Below are positions 1 to 7,859 of a DNA stretch of 22,352 bases, piece after piece. Each line of letters starts with the position of its first letter. Position 1 is the first letter of the stretch. The stretch is from Macondimonas sp035325645 (GTDB lineage: Bacteria > Pseudomonadota > Gammaproteobacteria > UBA5335): positions 1 to 22,352 of the forward strand of contig DAOKZK010000038.1 of NCBI GenBank assembly GCA_035325645.1. The letters are read 5' to 3'. Both the position numbers and the translations under genes were made by a program. A model generated the notes under the pieces. The model did no database searches. It saw only the letters and a program-made list of their open reading frames with translations, and had not been told where the DNA came from.

Positions 1-49
1 TCGCTGTGATTCTCCCCGGAGCTTCAGTCCGTGTGGCCCGAGGATTTGA

Positions 50-1495
50 TCATGGTGCTTGAAAAGGCGCGGTTCCGGTTTTCTTCGCAAGCGGCGCGTT
101 TCGTTCGTCCATACCCGTCGGCTCAAGCGTGATGTTCATCGCGGGAAGCGCGACCTGCAGGCGTTGCCGCACTCCGGGCGCTTTATCCGGGAAGCTCACC
201 TCCACGCTGAAGCCCCCTGGCGTGATGGCAAGCGTGTCCTTGAAATATTCGATCGGCGTTTCGCTGACCCAGGACAGATTCTCGGGGGGCCTGTCTGCAA
301 CCACGAAGGCCGGTGGCCGACCATAGTGATCGCCGCCCTTGATGATGGGATGCGATCTTCCATTGCGCAGATCGACGACGGTCAGTTCCGTCAGCTCATC
401 GGATTCATCACCAAATCCGGTACAGGATGAAGACCACTCATAGATGTCGATTGCGGTGTTACACGTCAGGATCATCCAGTCCTGACCGATGAACATGGCA
501 TTGGGCCGGCTTGCCGTGACGAGTCGTTCATTCCATTCACTCGTGCCACCGCCTCTGTCCACCAACGTTCGCCTGAACGCGTACATCTGACAGGGTGCCG
601 AGCGGTTGCCTTGCGGGCAGGTGACAATCAGGGGTGTGGCGGCGGGGTAGTTGATCAGCAGCCGCGCCCCACGCGCTTCGGGAAGGCGCCAGATGCTTTC
701 GGATTCGGGCAGGATTTTGATCTTCAAGGACAAGGTTCCGTCCATGCGCCATTGCTGTGACAATTGCTTCTCGCCAGGCTGCAGCACGAGCCAGTCGTGG
801 TCGGCAAAGGTTTCAGATTCCGTGTAATCGAAATATTCCCACCCGGCCTCTTGCGGAAAGGCGAACCAGCCTCTGGCTCCGGCGATGTTTTCCGCATAGA
901 TCCATTCCTGAATCCGGTCGATGCGGGTTTCGGCATCTTCGCCGATGTAACGGGCCTGATCATACGGCGGTGAAAAAGAGGATTTCTCTTCGCCGTATCC
1001 CACGTCTTTCACGTAGGTCGACCCGCGATACCAGAGTTCGACCAAGTACCCATCCGGTATCGGATAGTCATACAGGTAGTAGACTGTTTCGCCCGATTTG
1101 ACGGTGACGGGCGCTCCGGGGCCGTAATCCAGGATCACGTCTCGAACGACTTGCAGCGGTCGGGGCTCCGGATTGATGGCAAAACCTTTATGGGCGAAGA
1201 ACAACTCGCCGGGACGCAGCTTGAAGACAACCGGCGAGTTCAGGTCATGCTCGGCATGGACCTCGATGTCGCGACGGGCGGCAAAAATATCGCCGAAGCC
1301 GAAAGAGTCTTTGGAACCGCTCAACGCGCCGGATTCGGTGATGTACGGGGTCGGTGGGCGGCCCGAATTGCAGCCAGCCAGTAGCGTCATCGCCAAGACG
1401 ACTATCCAGGCGACCGGAGGGAGGCGATGACCGGTTCCCCAATCATCCCGGTGGGGTGTGGCTTTGTCCCACAGCGAAATTTCACCGTATCGCAT
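50..1495 (-). CDS. Predicted lipoprotein of unrecognised family
   Basis: This gene encodes a protein of about 481 residues whose family I do not recognise. The N-terminus has a long polar n-region, then a hydrophobic stretch ending in a lipobox (LLAGC, Cys42), so an envelope lipoprotein is predicted. The mature part is rich in Tyr, Trp, Pro and acidic residues, with no catalytic motif I can name. The frame stays open another 152 codons upstream to 1951, but that part is not lipoprotein: it contains a transposase relic. I chose the ATG at 1493-1495 because a GGAG lies 8 nt before it; the ATG at 1499-1501 has the same GGAG only 2 nt away. Function is unknown. Confidence that this is a real lipoprotein gene is good because of the well-formed lipobox and long open frame. 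Confidence 0.7.
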   Translation of the reverse strand: MRYGEISLWDKATPHRDDWGTGHRLPPVAWIVVLAMTLLAGCNSGRPPTPYITESGALSGSKDSFGFGDIFAARRDIEVHAEHDLNSPVVFKLRPGELFFAHKGFAINPEPRPLQVVRDVILDYGPGAPVTVKSGETVYYLYDYPIPDGYLVELWYRGSTYVKDVGYGEEKSSFSPPYDQARYIGEDAETRIDRIQEWIYAENIAGARGWFAFPQEAGWEYFDYTESETFADHDWLVLQPGEKQLSQQWRMDGTLSLKIKILPESESIWRLPEARGARLLINYPAATPLIVTCPQGNRSAPCQMYAFRRTLVDRGGGTSEWNERLVTASRPNAMFIGQDWMILTCNTAIDIYEWSSSCTGFGDESDELTELTVVDLRNGRSHPIIKGGDHYGRPPAFVVADRPPENLSWVSETPIEYFKDTLAITPGGFSVEVSFPDKAPGVRQRLQVALPAMNITLEPTGMDERNAPLAKKTGTAPFQAP

Positions 1496-1531
1496 GGCCA
1501 TCGCTCCACTTGGAGAACATAGCGCCGAGTT

Positions 1532-1771
1532 TAGGCGCGCCCGATGACGCTTGAAAGCAGGGCCAACGAAGCCCTTGACGTTGCGCAGCAAGCACAGCCC
1601 CAAGCCCCGGCCGCGGAACGCCGAAGTCAATCGCAGGAGCCGGTCGGCTATCTCCGCATCCTCGTTCGGTCGTCTGGCCACATGGCGGTGGCAAGTTGGG
1701 CGGACATCGAACGCCTGGCAGGACTGCCGGATGCTCGTGGCCTTGTGATCCGCCGCCCGTCGGGCCGTTTC
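1532..1771 (-). pseudogene. Decayed IS3-family transposase (OrfB) fragment
   Basis: Reading the minus strand in the same frame as the downstream lipoprotein gives about 80 codons that resemble the N-terminal part of IS3-family OrfB proteins. The stretch runs through SIRQSCQAF, then NEDAEIADRLLRLT, then GLGLCLLRNVKGF, and fades out near FKRHRARLNSAL. In intact relatives these correspond to the HTH-like 'SI..AC..F.I..TCYRY' region, the 'EIAD.L.RLT' segment and 'GFGLCFLYLRNVKG..WNHKRVYRIY'. The conserved WNHKRVYRIY stretch is degraded, there is an apparent two-residue deletion, and the DDE catalytic core is absent. It is therefore a non-functional remnant. Identification is from remembered family patterns; a database search was not possible. 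Confidence 0.5.
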
Positions 1772-1977
1772 CCGACATCCTCCCCGATGTCGCCGGCGGG
1801 CCGAAGCGGCGTCCGGGGTGGCTTTGCTGCGAGGCGTAGGCGGCGCAACGCGTTCCGCCCATGGCCTTCTTCCGGACCCATCGCCGATCGGGCCGCGTTT
1901 GGAGGACGAGAACATGCGGGCCCCGGAGTGGTGCAGGCGAACGGCTTGCATGGTGGCGCCCCCGGCGGGTAACGGGT
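1772..1977. other. Intergenic stretch with no recognised gene
   Basis: This sequence lies between the end of the molybdenum hydroxylase gene and the transposase remnant. All six frames give only low-complexity, Arg/Pro/Gly-rich translations typical of non-coding GC-rich DNA. It may contain further unrecognisable debris of the insertion element. I see no terminator with a U-tract. Confidence 0.4.
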
Positions 1978-4203
1978 TCAGGCCGATTTCAGCAGGGCCG
2001 GGTCGATGGGCAGGCGGCGGATGCGCACGCCGGTGGCGGCGAAGATCGCGTTGCAGACCGCCGGCGCGATCGGCGGCGTGCCCGGTTCACCCACGCCGCC
2101 CGGCGCCGCGCCGCTCTCCACGATGTGGACCTCGACCCGCGGCATCTCGTTCATGCGCAACACCCGGTAGCCGTCGAAGTTGCCTTCGGCCACTGCGCCG
2201 TCTCGCATGGTGATGGCGCCAAACAGCGCGGCGCTGAGGCCATAGGCCATGCCGCCCTCCATCTGGGCGCGCACCGTGAGCGGGTTGACGACCTGGCCGC
2301 AGTCGATGGCGATCACCACGCGCTGGACGCGCACCTGCCCGTCCGGCGCCACTGCGACCTCGGCAACCTCGCCGACGATGCTGCCGAAAGACGCGTGCAG
2401 TGCGATGCCGCGCCCTTGCCGGGGCGGCAGTGGCGTGCCCCAGTCGCCGGCCTGAGCCACACGCTCCAGAACCGCGAGGTGGCGGGGATGGTTGCCGAGC
2501 AGCCTGCGCCGAAACGCGACCGGATCTTCTCCGCCCTGCGCAGCCAGCTCGTCGATGAAGCTTTCCACCGCAAAGGCGCTGTGGGAATGCCCCACCGAAC
2601 GCCAGAAGCCGAGCGGCACCGCGTAGGGGCGCAGGGTGGCGAACTCGACCCGCAGGTTGGGAATGGCATAAGGATTCTCGCGGGCGCCTTCAAAGCCGAC
2701 GAAATCGGGGATCATTCCCGTGGCCAGCGCGACGCCTCGGGCCACCGCGTTCTTGACCAGGCGCGGCGCGCGGTTGGGCAGCGCGGCGGGTGTCAGGTCG
2801 GGCGCCGCCTGGGCGATGATCGAGGGCCCGGCCACCCGGTGTTGCCAGGCGAGCGGTGCGCCGTCCCCGTCCAGGCCGGCGGTGAGGTGATGGAGCACGG
2901 GCGGGCGGTAGAAATCGTTTCGGGTGTCGTCCTCGCGCGTCCAGACGACCTTGACCGGGTGCGGGGTCTTCAACGCGCAGGAGACCGCCTCGGCGATGAA
3001 ATCGTTGGCCACCCGTCGACCGAATCCGCCGCCCAGGTGGGTGGTGTGCACGGTGACGTCGGCCACGGCCAGGCCGGTCAGCGCCGCGGCCGTATCCCGC
3101 GCGCCGCCCTGGTTCTGCGTCGGCGCCCACACCTCGCAGCGGCCGTCGTGCACCCACGCCGTGGCGTTCATCGGCTCCATGGTCGCATGCGCCAGCAATG
3201 GCACCTCGTAGTGCGCCTCCAAGGTTTGCGGTGCCTGCGCCAGCACCTCCTGCGGCGTGCCGTCTTGGCGGACGCGCAGGCCGGGCCGGGCCACCAGGGC
3301 CCGCAGCGCGGCGCTGACCTCGTGGCTGTCGGCAGCCGGCGCGGGCGGCGGCGCCCACTGGATGACCAAGGCGTCGCGACCCGTGCGTGCCGCCCAATAG
3401 CCATCGGCCAGCACGGCCACCCCAGCGGGAATGGCGAACACCTCCCGCACGCCCGGCACGGCCAATGCAGCGGTCGCGTCGAATTCCTGCAGGCGGGCAC
3501 CGAAGGCCGGCGGGCGGGCGATACACGCGGTGAGCAGGTCCGGCAGGTCGACGTCGATGCCGAACTGCGCCCGGCCGGTCACCTTCTCCAGGGCGTCGAG
3601 CCTCGGCTGATCGCGCCCGATGAGGCGGAATTGCTCCGGCGCTTTCAAGGCGACCTTGTGCGGCATGGGCTGTCGCGCGGCATCCGCGGCGAGTTCGCCG
3701 TATCGGGCCTTGCGGCCGCTGGCATCGTGATGGATGGCGCCGGCCACGGCGCGGCATTCCGTCACTGGCACCTGCCAGCGCATTGCGGCGGCCGCGCGCA
3801 GCATCTCCCGGGCGGCAGCGCCGGCTTGCCGCAGCGGCTCCCAGGAAGTCATGACCGAGGTGCTGCCGCCGGTCGCCTGAATGAACATCATGGGGTTGTC
3901 GTAGGCGCGATCGGCCGGCGCAAAGGCGACGATGACTGCCGCGAGGTCGACTTCCAGTTCCTCGGCAATCAGCATGGGCAGCGCGGTCAGCACGCCTTGG
4001 CCCATTTCCGAGTGCCCCACCAGCAAAGTGACGGTGTCATCCGGATCGATGCGGATCCAGGCATTGGGCGCGAAGCGGCCTTGGGCGTCGACGGTGGGTT
4101 GCGGCCCACAGCCGGCGAGTTGCAGACCCAGTACCAGAGCGCCACCGGTCGCGGCCGTGAGCTGCAGAAACTGGCGGCGGTCGAGGTCCGTCGGCGCGCT
4201 CAC
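1978..4203 (-). CDS. Molybdopterin-binding large subunit, isoquinoline 1-oxidoreductase (IorB) type
   Basis: This 741-residue protein is the catalytic subunit of a xanthine-oxidase-family molybdenum hydroxylase, which hydroxylates aldehydes or N-heterocycles using water; the substrate cannot be told from sequence. The family is shown by HSEMGQGV (63-70), GGGFGRR (391-397) and the C-terminal GVGEPGTPP, whose Glu706 is the expected catalytic base. The N-terminus has a twin-arginine motif, DRRQFLQL (residues 8-15), followed by a hydrophobic stretch ending in LAGC (Cys32). This predicts Tat export of the folded cofactor-loaded enzyme, possibly with lipid anchoring. The start is GTG, 3 nt after the stop of the iron-sulfur subunit gene, so the two are co-transcribed. 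There is no FAD subunit, as is usual for the IorAB subfamily, and no cytochrome c gene is adjacent. Confidence 0.9.
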   Translation of the reverse strand: MSAPTDLDRRQFLQLTAATGGALVLGLQLAGCGPQPTVDAQGRFAPNAWIRIDPDDTVTLLVGHSEMGQGVLTALPMLIAEELEVDLAAVIVAFAPADRAYDNPMMFIQATGGSTSVMTSWEPLRQAGAAAREMLRAAAAMRWQVPVTECRAVAGAIHHDASGRKARYGELAADAARQPMPHKVALKAPEQFRLIGRDQPRLDALEKVTGRAQFGIDVDLPDLLTACIARPPAFGARLQEFDATAALAVPGVREVFAIPAGVAVLADGYWAARTGRDALVIQWAPPPAPAADSHEVSAALRALVARPGLRVRQDGTPQEVLAQAPQTLEAHYEVPLLAHATMEPMNATAWVHDGRCEVWAPTQNQGGARDTAAALTGLAVADVTVHTTHLGGGFGRRVANDFIAEAVSCALKTPHPVKVVWTREDDTRNDFYRPPVLHHLTAGLDGDGAPLAWQHRVAGPSIIAQAAPDLTPAALPNRAPRLVKNAVARGVALATGMIPDFVGFEGARENPYAIPNLRVEFATLRPYAVPLGFWRSVGHSHSAFAVESFIDELAAQGGEDPVAFRRRLLGNHPRHLAVLERVAQAGDWGTPLPPRQGRGIALHASFGSIVGEVAEVAVAPDGQVRVQRVVIAIDCGQVVNPLTVRAQMEGGMAYGLSAALFGAITMRDGAVAEGNFDGYRVLRMNEMPRVEVHIVESGAAPGGVGEPGTPPIAPAVCNAIFAATGVRIRRLPIDPALLKSA

Positions 4204-4206
4204 GGC

Positions 4207-4668
4207 TCAGCCCTCTTGCATCAGGGCAGCGGCCCGATGGATGGCCTGGCGGATGCGGTGGTAGGTGCCGCAGCGGCAGATGTTGCCGGACATGGCCTGA
4301 TCGATCTCAGCGTCGCTGGGATTCGGGTTGCCGGCGAGCAAGGCCACCGCGGACATGACCTGCCCCGATTGGCAGTAGCCGCACTGTGGCACGTCCAGCT
4401 CCAGCCAGACGCGCTGGACAGGATGCAACTCGACGCCGGCGAGTCCCTCGATGGTCGTCACCTTTTGTCCGGCAACGGCGGCTAGGGGTGTAACGCAGGA
4501 ACGGATGGGCGCCCCGTTTAGATGAACGGTACAAGCCCCACAGAGGGCCATGCCGCAGCCGAACTTGGTGCCCTTCAGGCCCAGATTCTCGCGCAGGGCC
4601 CAGAGCAGTGGCATCTGCGGATCTGCGGAGATTTCAATGGATTTTCCGTTGAGATCGAAGGACATCAT
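4207..4668 (-). CDS. [2Fe-2S] subunit of the molybdenum hydroxylase (IorA type)
   Basis: This 153-residue protein carries the two [2Fe-2S] clusters that pass electrons away from the molybdenum centre. The plant-ferredoxin-like cluster is ligated by Cys38, Cys43, Cys46 and Cys58 (GCGMALCGAC...RSC). The second, helical-bundle cluster uses Cys96, Cys99, Cys131 and Cys133 (CGYC...ICRC). The length is normal for the IorA/CoxS small-subunit family. The start is the first of two adjacent ATG codons, with GGGGA 6 nt upstream. It lies directly upstream of the large subunit. It has no signal peptide, which fits export as a passenger with the Tat-signal-bearing large subunit. Confidence 0.92.
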   Translation of the reverse strand: MMSFDLNGKSIEISADPQMPLLWALRENLGLKGTKFGCGMALCGACTVHLNGAPIRSCVTPLAAVAGQKVTTIEGLAGVELHPVQRVWLELDVPQCGYCQSGQVMSAVALLAGNPNPSDAEIDQAMSGNICRCGTYHRIRQAIHRAAALMQEG

Positions 4669-4688
4669 GGCTGGTCCCCGTTAGGTCG

Positions 4689-4703
4689 AGCAGATCGTCT
4701 GCT
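4689..4703. promoter_or_regulatory. Inverted repeat in a divergent promoter region (candidate operator)
   Basis: A perfect 6-bp inverted repeat, AGCAGA and TCTGCT, separated by TCG, sits between the divergent hydroxylase and diguanylate cyclase genes. Its position and symmetry suit a dimeric regulator, but arms this short occur by chance and no cognate regulator gene is adjacent. Confidence 0.25.
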
Positions 4704-4750
4704 GCTAAAGTAACACGGACGAATGGCTTGCCGTGGTGAGGGCGTGTCGC

Positions 4751-5911
4751 ATGGAGGCGGCGCCGCAGATGATTCCAGACGACACTTTGGTGCGTAAGGC
4801 CCAACGGTTGCGGCTGCACCGGTTTTCGCTGGCTGCCGCCTCCTATGTCGTCGGCGGCGCGTTGCTGCTGGCCGTGAGCATACTGGGCAGTGATCTCGTG
4901 CCGATCACACCCATCGTCGCGTTTGGCTTCATGGCTCTGGCGATTGCGGCCAACGCCATTTTTTACCTGCTGTTTCGCAGCGACATCAACCTGCGCTTTG
5001 CGGACCCCAGCCTGACCATCCCGCAGATGGTGGTCGGGGTTTTGCTCATCACCTATCTGATCTATTTCGCCGGGCCCTATCGGGGTCTCTTGTCCATTTT
5101 CTATCTGGCGCTCATGACCTTCGGCCTGTTCCATCTGAATACCCGTCAGCTGCTGGGAGTGAGCGCGTTTACCGTGGCTGCCTTTGCCTTCATGTCGGTC
5201 TTGCTTGAGATACGCCATCCCGACGCCGCCTCCTTGGTGGATCTGGTCGCGCAGATGCTCGTCCTGGGGGGGCTGCTGCCGTGGTTTGCGGTGCTGGGCG
5301 GGCACATCAGCACCCTGCGCCGGCGGCTCGTCGAAGGCAACCGCCGCTTGGAGCAAGCGCTGGCGCAGATCCGGGAGATCGCCATCCGCGACGATCTCAC
5401 CGGCACCTTCAACCGCCGGCATCTGATGGATCTGATCATGCACCAGAAAGCGGTGGCGGATCGCGGAAGTTACCGATTCAGTCTGTGCATGCTGGACCTC
5501 GATCATTTCAAGCGCATCAATGACGAGTACGGTCATCTGATCGGCGATCGCGCCCTGCAGGCGGTGGCCGAGATCCTCGGCCAGCAGGTGCGGGTGGGTG
5601 ACATCGTGGGCCGTTTCGGCGGCGAGGAATTCGTGATCCTCCTGAGCGAGACCCCATTGCAAGCCGCTGCCGAGACAGCCGAACGCCTGCGTCAGCAGAT
5701 CGAGCAGCATACGGTAGCCGCTTTGCCGGAAGGCGTAGCGATCACCGCATCGATCGGCGTCACGGAATACCTCGCGCGTGAACCCATCGAAGCCGCGCTC
5801 TCGCGCGCCGATCGGGCGCTCTATCGCGCCAAGGCGGCCGGTCGGAATTGCGTGCGGGTCGAAACGCCTCCTGACCGCGACCCGACGCGCCGGGCGAGCG
5901 GCGCTGCGTGA
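4751..5911 (+). CDS. Membrane-bound diguanylate cyclase (GGDEF domain)
   Basis: The protein makes cyclic di-GMP from two GTP. From the ATG at 4751 it has 386 residues. The N-terminal half contains about six hydrophobic segments (roughly residues 26-46, 50-75, 92-108, 112-129, 134-153 and 164-182), forming a membrane sensor module that I cannot assign to a named family. A short charged, probably coiled-coil linker (about 186-210) leads into the GGDEF domain, which begins at DDLTGTFNRR. The active-site loop is GGEEF (290-294), with an intact RxxD product-inhibition site (RVGD, 281-284) exactly five residues before it. It should therefore be active and feedback-inhibited. No EAL domain follows. 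Starts at GTG 4733 and ATG 4769 are also possible; 4751 has GAGG 9 nt upstream and 4769 has GGAGG 11 nt upstream. Confidence 0.9.
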   Translation: MEAAPQMIPDDTLVRKAQRLRLHRFSLAAASYVVGGALLLAVSILGSDLVPITPIVAFGFMALAIAANAIFYLLFRSDINLRFADPSLTIPQMVVGVLLITYLIYFAGPYRGLLSIFYLALMTFGLFHLNTRQLLGVSAFTVAAFAFMSVLLEIRHPDAASLVDLVAQMLVLGGLLPWFAVLGGHISTLRRRLVEGNRRLEQALAQIREIAIRDDLTGTFNRRHLMDLIMHQKAVADRGSYRFSLCMLDLDHFKRINDEYGHLIGDRALQAVAEILGQQVRVGDIVGRFGGEEFVILLSETPLQAAAETAERLRQQIEQHTVAALPEGVAITASIGVTEYLAREPIEAALSRADRALYRAKAAGRNCVRVETPPDRDPTRRASGAA

Positions 5912-6176
5912 CCCGGCACCCAACCCTGGCTGCGCCTCGGCGCCGTTTACCCTTGACCTCCGTGATGGCACCGCAAACGATAGGGTGGCTGGTGGGCCGC
6001 ACACATCGCGGTACGCCGTCCCGCCATGACCCACTCGTCCGGGCCGGCGAGCCGGCGATGTCGCGTTTCGGGTGCCGCCTGATCGGCGCGATGAAAGGGC
6101 GTGGGTGCAAGCAAGCCAGCGGCGCGCGGCTCAAGCGGGGATCGCGCTGCCCACTGATCATCCGGGCGCTGCGCTC
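5912..6176. other. Intergenic region with no recognised gene
   Basis: No convincing coding sequence was found here. A TTGACC at 5953-5958 could be a -35 element for the small downstream gene, but the corresponding -10 (about AACGAT, 5976-5981) is poor. No terminator with a U-tract follows the diguanylate cyclase gene. Confidence 0.35.
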
Positions 6177-6434
6177 ATGAACTGGCACACCCTGCGCGAG
6201 ATCGACGAAGAACTGGGCCGCGTCAAAGGCAGAGCCTTCCGGGCCTTCAAATCCTTGGCGCTGCATGAGGAAACGGATTTTCGCGTCCTGCATCCGGACC
6301 GCGAGCCGACCGCGTTTCAGGCCTTGCACCGCGCCGGCCGAATCTATCCGGGAACGCAGCGCGCCATCCTGCTCGGCGACGCGGCGCGCCGGCAAGTCGA
6401 AGCGATCCTGATGGCTGGTCCGGCAGAGACGTAG
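6177..6434 (+). CDS. Small hypothetical protein (85 aa), possibly DNA-binding
   Basis: This short protein begins MNWHTLREIDEELG and continues with KGRAFRAFKSL. It has alternating charged and hydrophobic helices and no cysteine, signal peptide or membrane segment. I do not recognise a characterised family. The N-terminal part (TLREIDEELG, then KGRAFRAFK) could form a helix-turn-helix or winged-helix fold, but this is inference from pattern only. The frame is open upstream to an ATG at 6072, but that extension is Arg/Ala-rich and looks non-coding. The start at 6177 is chosen from the change in composition; no clear ribosome-binding site precedes it. It is convergent with ureF, 58 nt away. Confidence 0.5.
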   Translation: MNWHTLREIDEELGRVKGRAFRAFKSLALHEETDFRVLHPDREPTAFQALHRAGRIYPGTQRAILLGDAARRQVEAILMAGPAET

Positions 6435-6492
6435 CCGACGGTCAGCTGCAGGATCAGGCGCCGCAGCATGCCCATCCGGTCAATCAGCACGA

Positions 6493-7188
6493 TCAAGATC
6501 GGAACAGGCGGCTGTGCTGTGTTTCGTGGTGCGCGCTGGCCAGCGCAAGACCAGGGAGGCTGATCCCGAGATCGGCATCGGACCATGCCGCCGCGCTGCA
6601 AATGCCTTCGCGGATGGCCGCGTGCAAACCGCCCAGCAGCCGCTGCGCCCCGGTCTGACCGAGGACGCCGAGCTTGATCAGCGCTGCCGCCTGATTCTCA
6701 CAGTAGGCCCAGAGATAGCCCAGCGCCGCCGTACGCGCCGGCAGCGCCAGGTGCACGGCAGCGAGCGCGAAGGCACCGGCGTAGCTGAGGGGCGTACGGT
6801 CGTGATGGCGCCGCCACTCGGCCATCACCGGCGCTTCCAGGCTGGTCAGCAGACGGCCCAGCGCCGCGCCGATGTGGGTGTCCTCCTCCCACAGTTCACG
6901 CGTCTCGCGGCACGCGAGCAGCCAGCGGTTCCACGCCCCGGCCCGGTCGAACGCACGCGCATCGAGCTGCGCGTGCAGGCGCAGCAGCACGGGAATCTCC
7001 AGTCGCGCCAGCCCATGGTTCACGACGCTTTCGACCCAGTGCGCGGCATCCGATTCCGACGTGATCCAGCCCTTGTCGACGGCCGTCTCGAGTCCCTGCG
7101 ACCAGGCAAATGCGCCGACGGGCAAACTGGGACTGGTCAACTGCAGCAAACGCAGCAGCCCGGCCTCGTCCAAGCTGTCAACCGTCAT
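6493..7188 (-). CDS. ureF: Urease accessory protein UreF
   Basis: UreF acts with UreD/UreH and UreG in loading nickel and carbon dioxide into the urease active site. The 231-residue length is normal. The N-terminal family signature is clear (LLQLTSPSLPVGAF, then SQGLE, residues 14-34), and the C-terminus ends in the conserved pattern HHETQHSRLFRS. The ATG overlaps the ureE stop by 4 nt (ATGA), so the two genes are translationally coupled. In a standard cluster ureG would follow at once; here the sequence downstream shows no P-loop GTPase, and the next gene is the convergent small hypothetical gene. The gene looks intact. Confidence 0.93.
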   Translation of the reverse strand: MTVDSLDEAGLLRLLQLTSPSLPVGAFAWSQGLETAVDKGWITSESDAAHWVESVVNHGLARLEIPVLLRLHAQLDARAFDRAGAWNRWLLACRETRELWEEDTHIGAALGRLLTSLEAPVMAEWRRHHDRTPLSYAGAFALAAVHLALPARTAALGYLWAYCENQAAALIKLGVLGQTGAQRLLGGLHAAIREGICSAAAWSDADLGISLPGLALASAHHETQHSRLFRS

Positions 7189-7655
7189 GCGGCGCCGTGA
7201 TGGGCATGGCCGTGACCTCCATGCGCGTAAGCGCCGGGCTCCGGCTCGAATGGCGCCTGCTCGCAGCTCACCGACAGGCCCAGTCCCTCGACCATGGCAT
7301 CCAGGACATGGTCATGGCGATAGCGCAGGCTGTCGGCGTCGATCTGCAGCGGGACATGGCGATTGCCCAGGTGATAGGCGGCGCGCACGAGCCGATGGCG
7401 GTCGGCGGTGCGCGCCACGGAAACGCTTTCCAGAGCGGCGCGCACGCGAATGATCATCCCCTCGGTGTCGCGGAGCCGGTCACCGTCCCGCAGCGTCGTG
7501 CCGCGCGGCAGGAGCAGTGCCCGCTCGCTGCCATCGTCCAGCACCACGCGCTGCCGGCAGCGCTGCCGCGCGTCGAAGGCCAAGGTGAGCGTCATCTCCA
7601 CAGAACCTGCGTCCTGCGCGTCGGTGCGGGACAGTCGCTCGTGGATTTCCAGCAT
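7185..7655 (-). CDS. ureE: Urease accessory protein UreE (nickel metallochaperone)
   Basis: UreE delivers nickel to the urease maturation complex. The 156-residue protein shows the diagnostic core AYHLGNRHVPLQI (93-105), including conserved metal-binding histidines 95 and 100. It ends in a short His-rich tail (HGGHGHAHH, residues 145-153), a typical nickel-storage extension. The start ATG (7653-7655) has GGAG 8 nt upstream. The genes normally found upstream (ureABC, encoding the structural subunits) are absent; the upstream neighbour is the divergent hisB. The pair ureE-ureF is therefore isolated from the rest of a urease locus within this window. Confidence 0.93.
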   Translation of the reverse strand: MLEIHERLSRTDAQDAGSVEMTLTLAFDARQRCRQRVVLDDGSERALLLPRGTTLRDGDRLRDTEGMIIRVRAALESVSVARTADRHRLVRAAYHLGNRHVPLQIDADSLRYRHDHVLDAMVEGLGLSVSCEQAPFEPEPGAYAHGGHGHAHHGAA

Positions 7656-7795
7656 GGCAGGACTCCGGTTGGGCCAGACTCGGTTCGACAGGACTTCGCG
7701 GCCCCGTCATGCCGCCGAATTATCCCAGCAAACGCAAAACAATCGGCCTGCCATGCGTTTGAACGATCGCATCGCCCAGACCATGCGCCTGCGCG

Positions 7796-7824
7796 TTGAC
7801 GGCTTCAGGTGAATTGGTCACACT
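7796..7824 (+). promoter_or_regulatory. Candidate promoter for the his-tat operon
   Basis: TTGACG (7796-7801) is followed after 17 nt by CACACT (7819-7824), upstream of hisB. The -35 is good (5 of 6 to consensus) but the -10 is weak (3 of 6). Spacing and location support a promoter; the sequence match alone is modest. Confidence 0.3.
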
Positions 7825-7859
7825 GCCCAATCCTCACCCGATCATTCGATTGCCACGTC

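Noticed and set aside
1544..1972. 142-codon plus-strand frame between the lipoprotein and hydroxylase genes
   Set aside because: The opposite strand shows the transposase-like pattern; this frame has no family resemblance and ends in Arg-rich low-complexity sequence.
1861..4485. 874-codon open frame on the plus strand
   Set aside because: It runs antisense to the well-identified molybdenum hydroxylase genes, and its translation is His/Arg/Gly-rich with no family pattern, as expected of a shadow frame in GC-rich DNA.
4634..6034. 466-codon minus-strand frame opposite the diguanylate cyclase
   Set aside because: It is Gln/His/Arg-rich and antisense to a clear GGDEF gene; its end merely overlaps the iron-sulfur subunit gene.
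6435..6492. Possible ureG start downstream of ureF
   Set aside because: All frames were checked by eye for the GxxGSGKT P-loop opening of UreG; none is present, and the opposite strand carries another gene immediately beyond.
6344..6601. 85-codon minus-strand frame with a hydrophobic stretch beyond ureF
   Set aside because: It overlaps the end of ureF out of frame and the small plus-strand gene antisense; no start signal or family pattern supports it.
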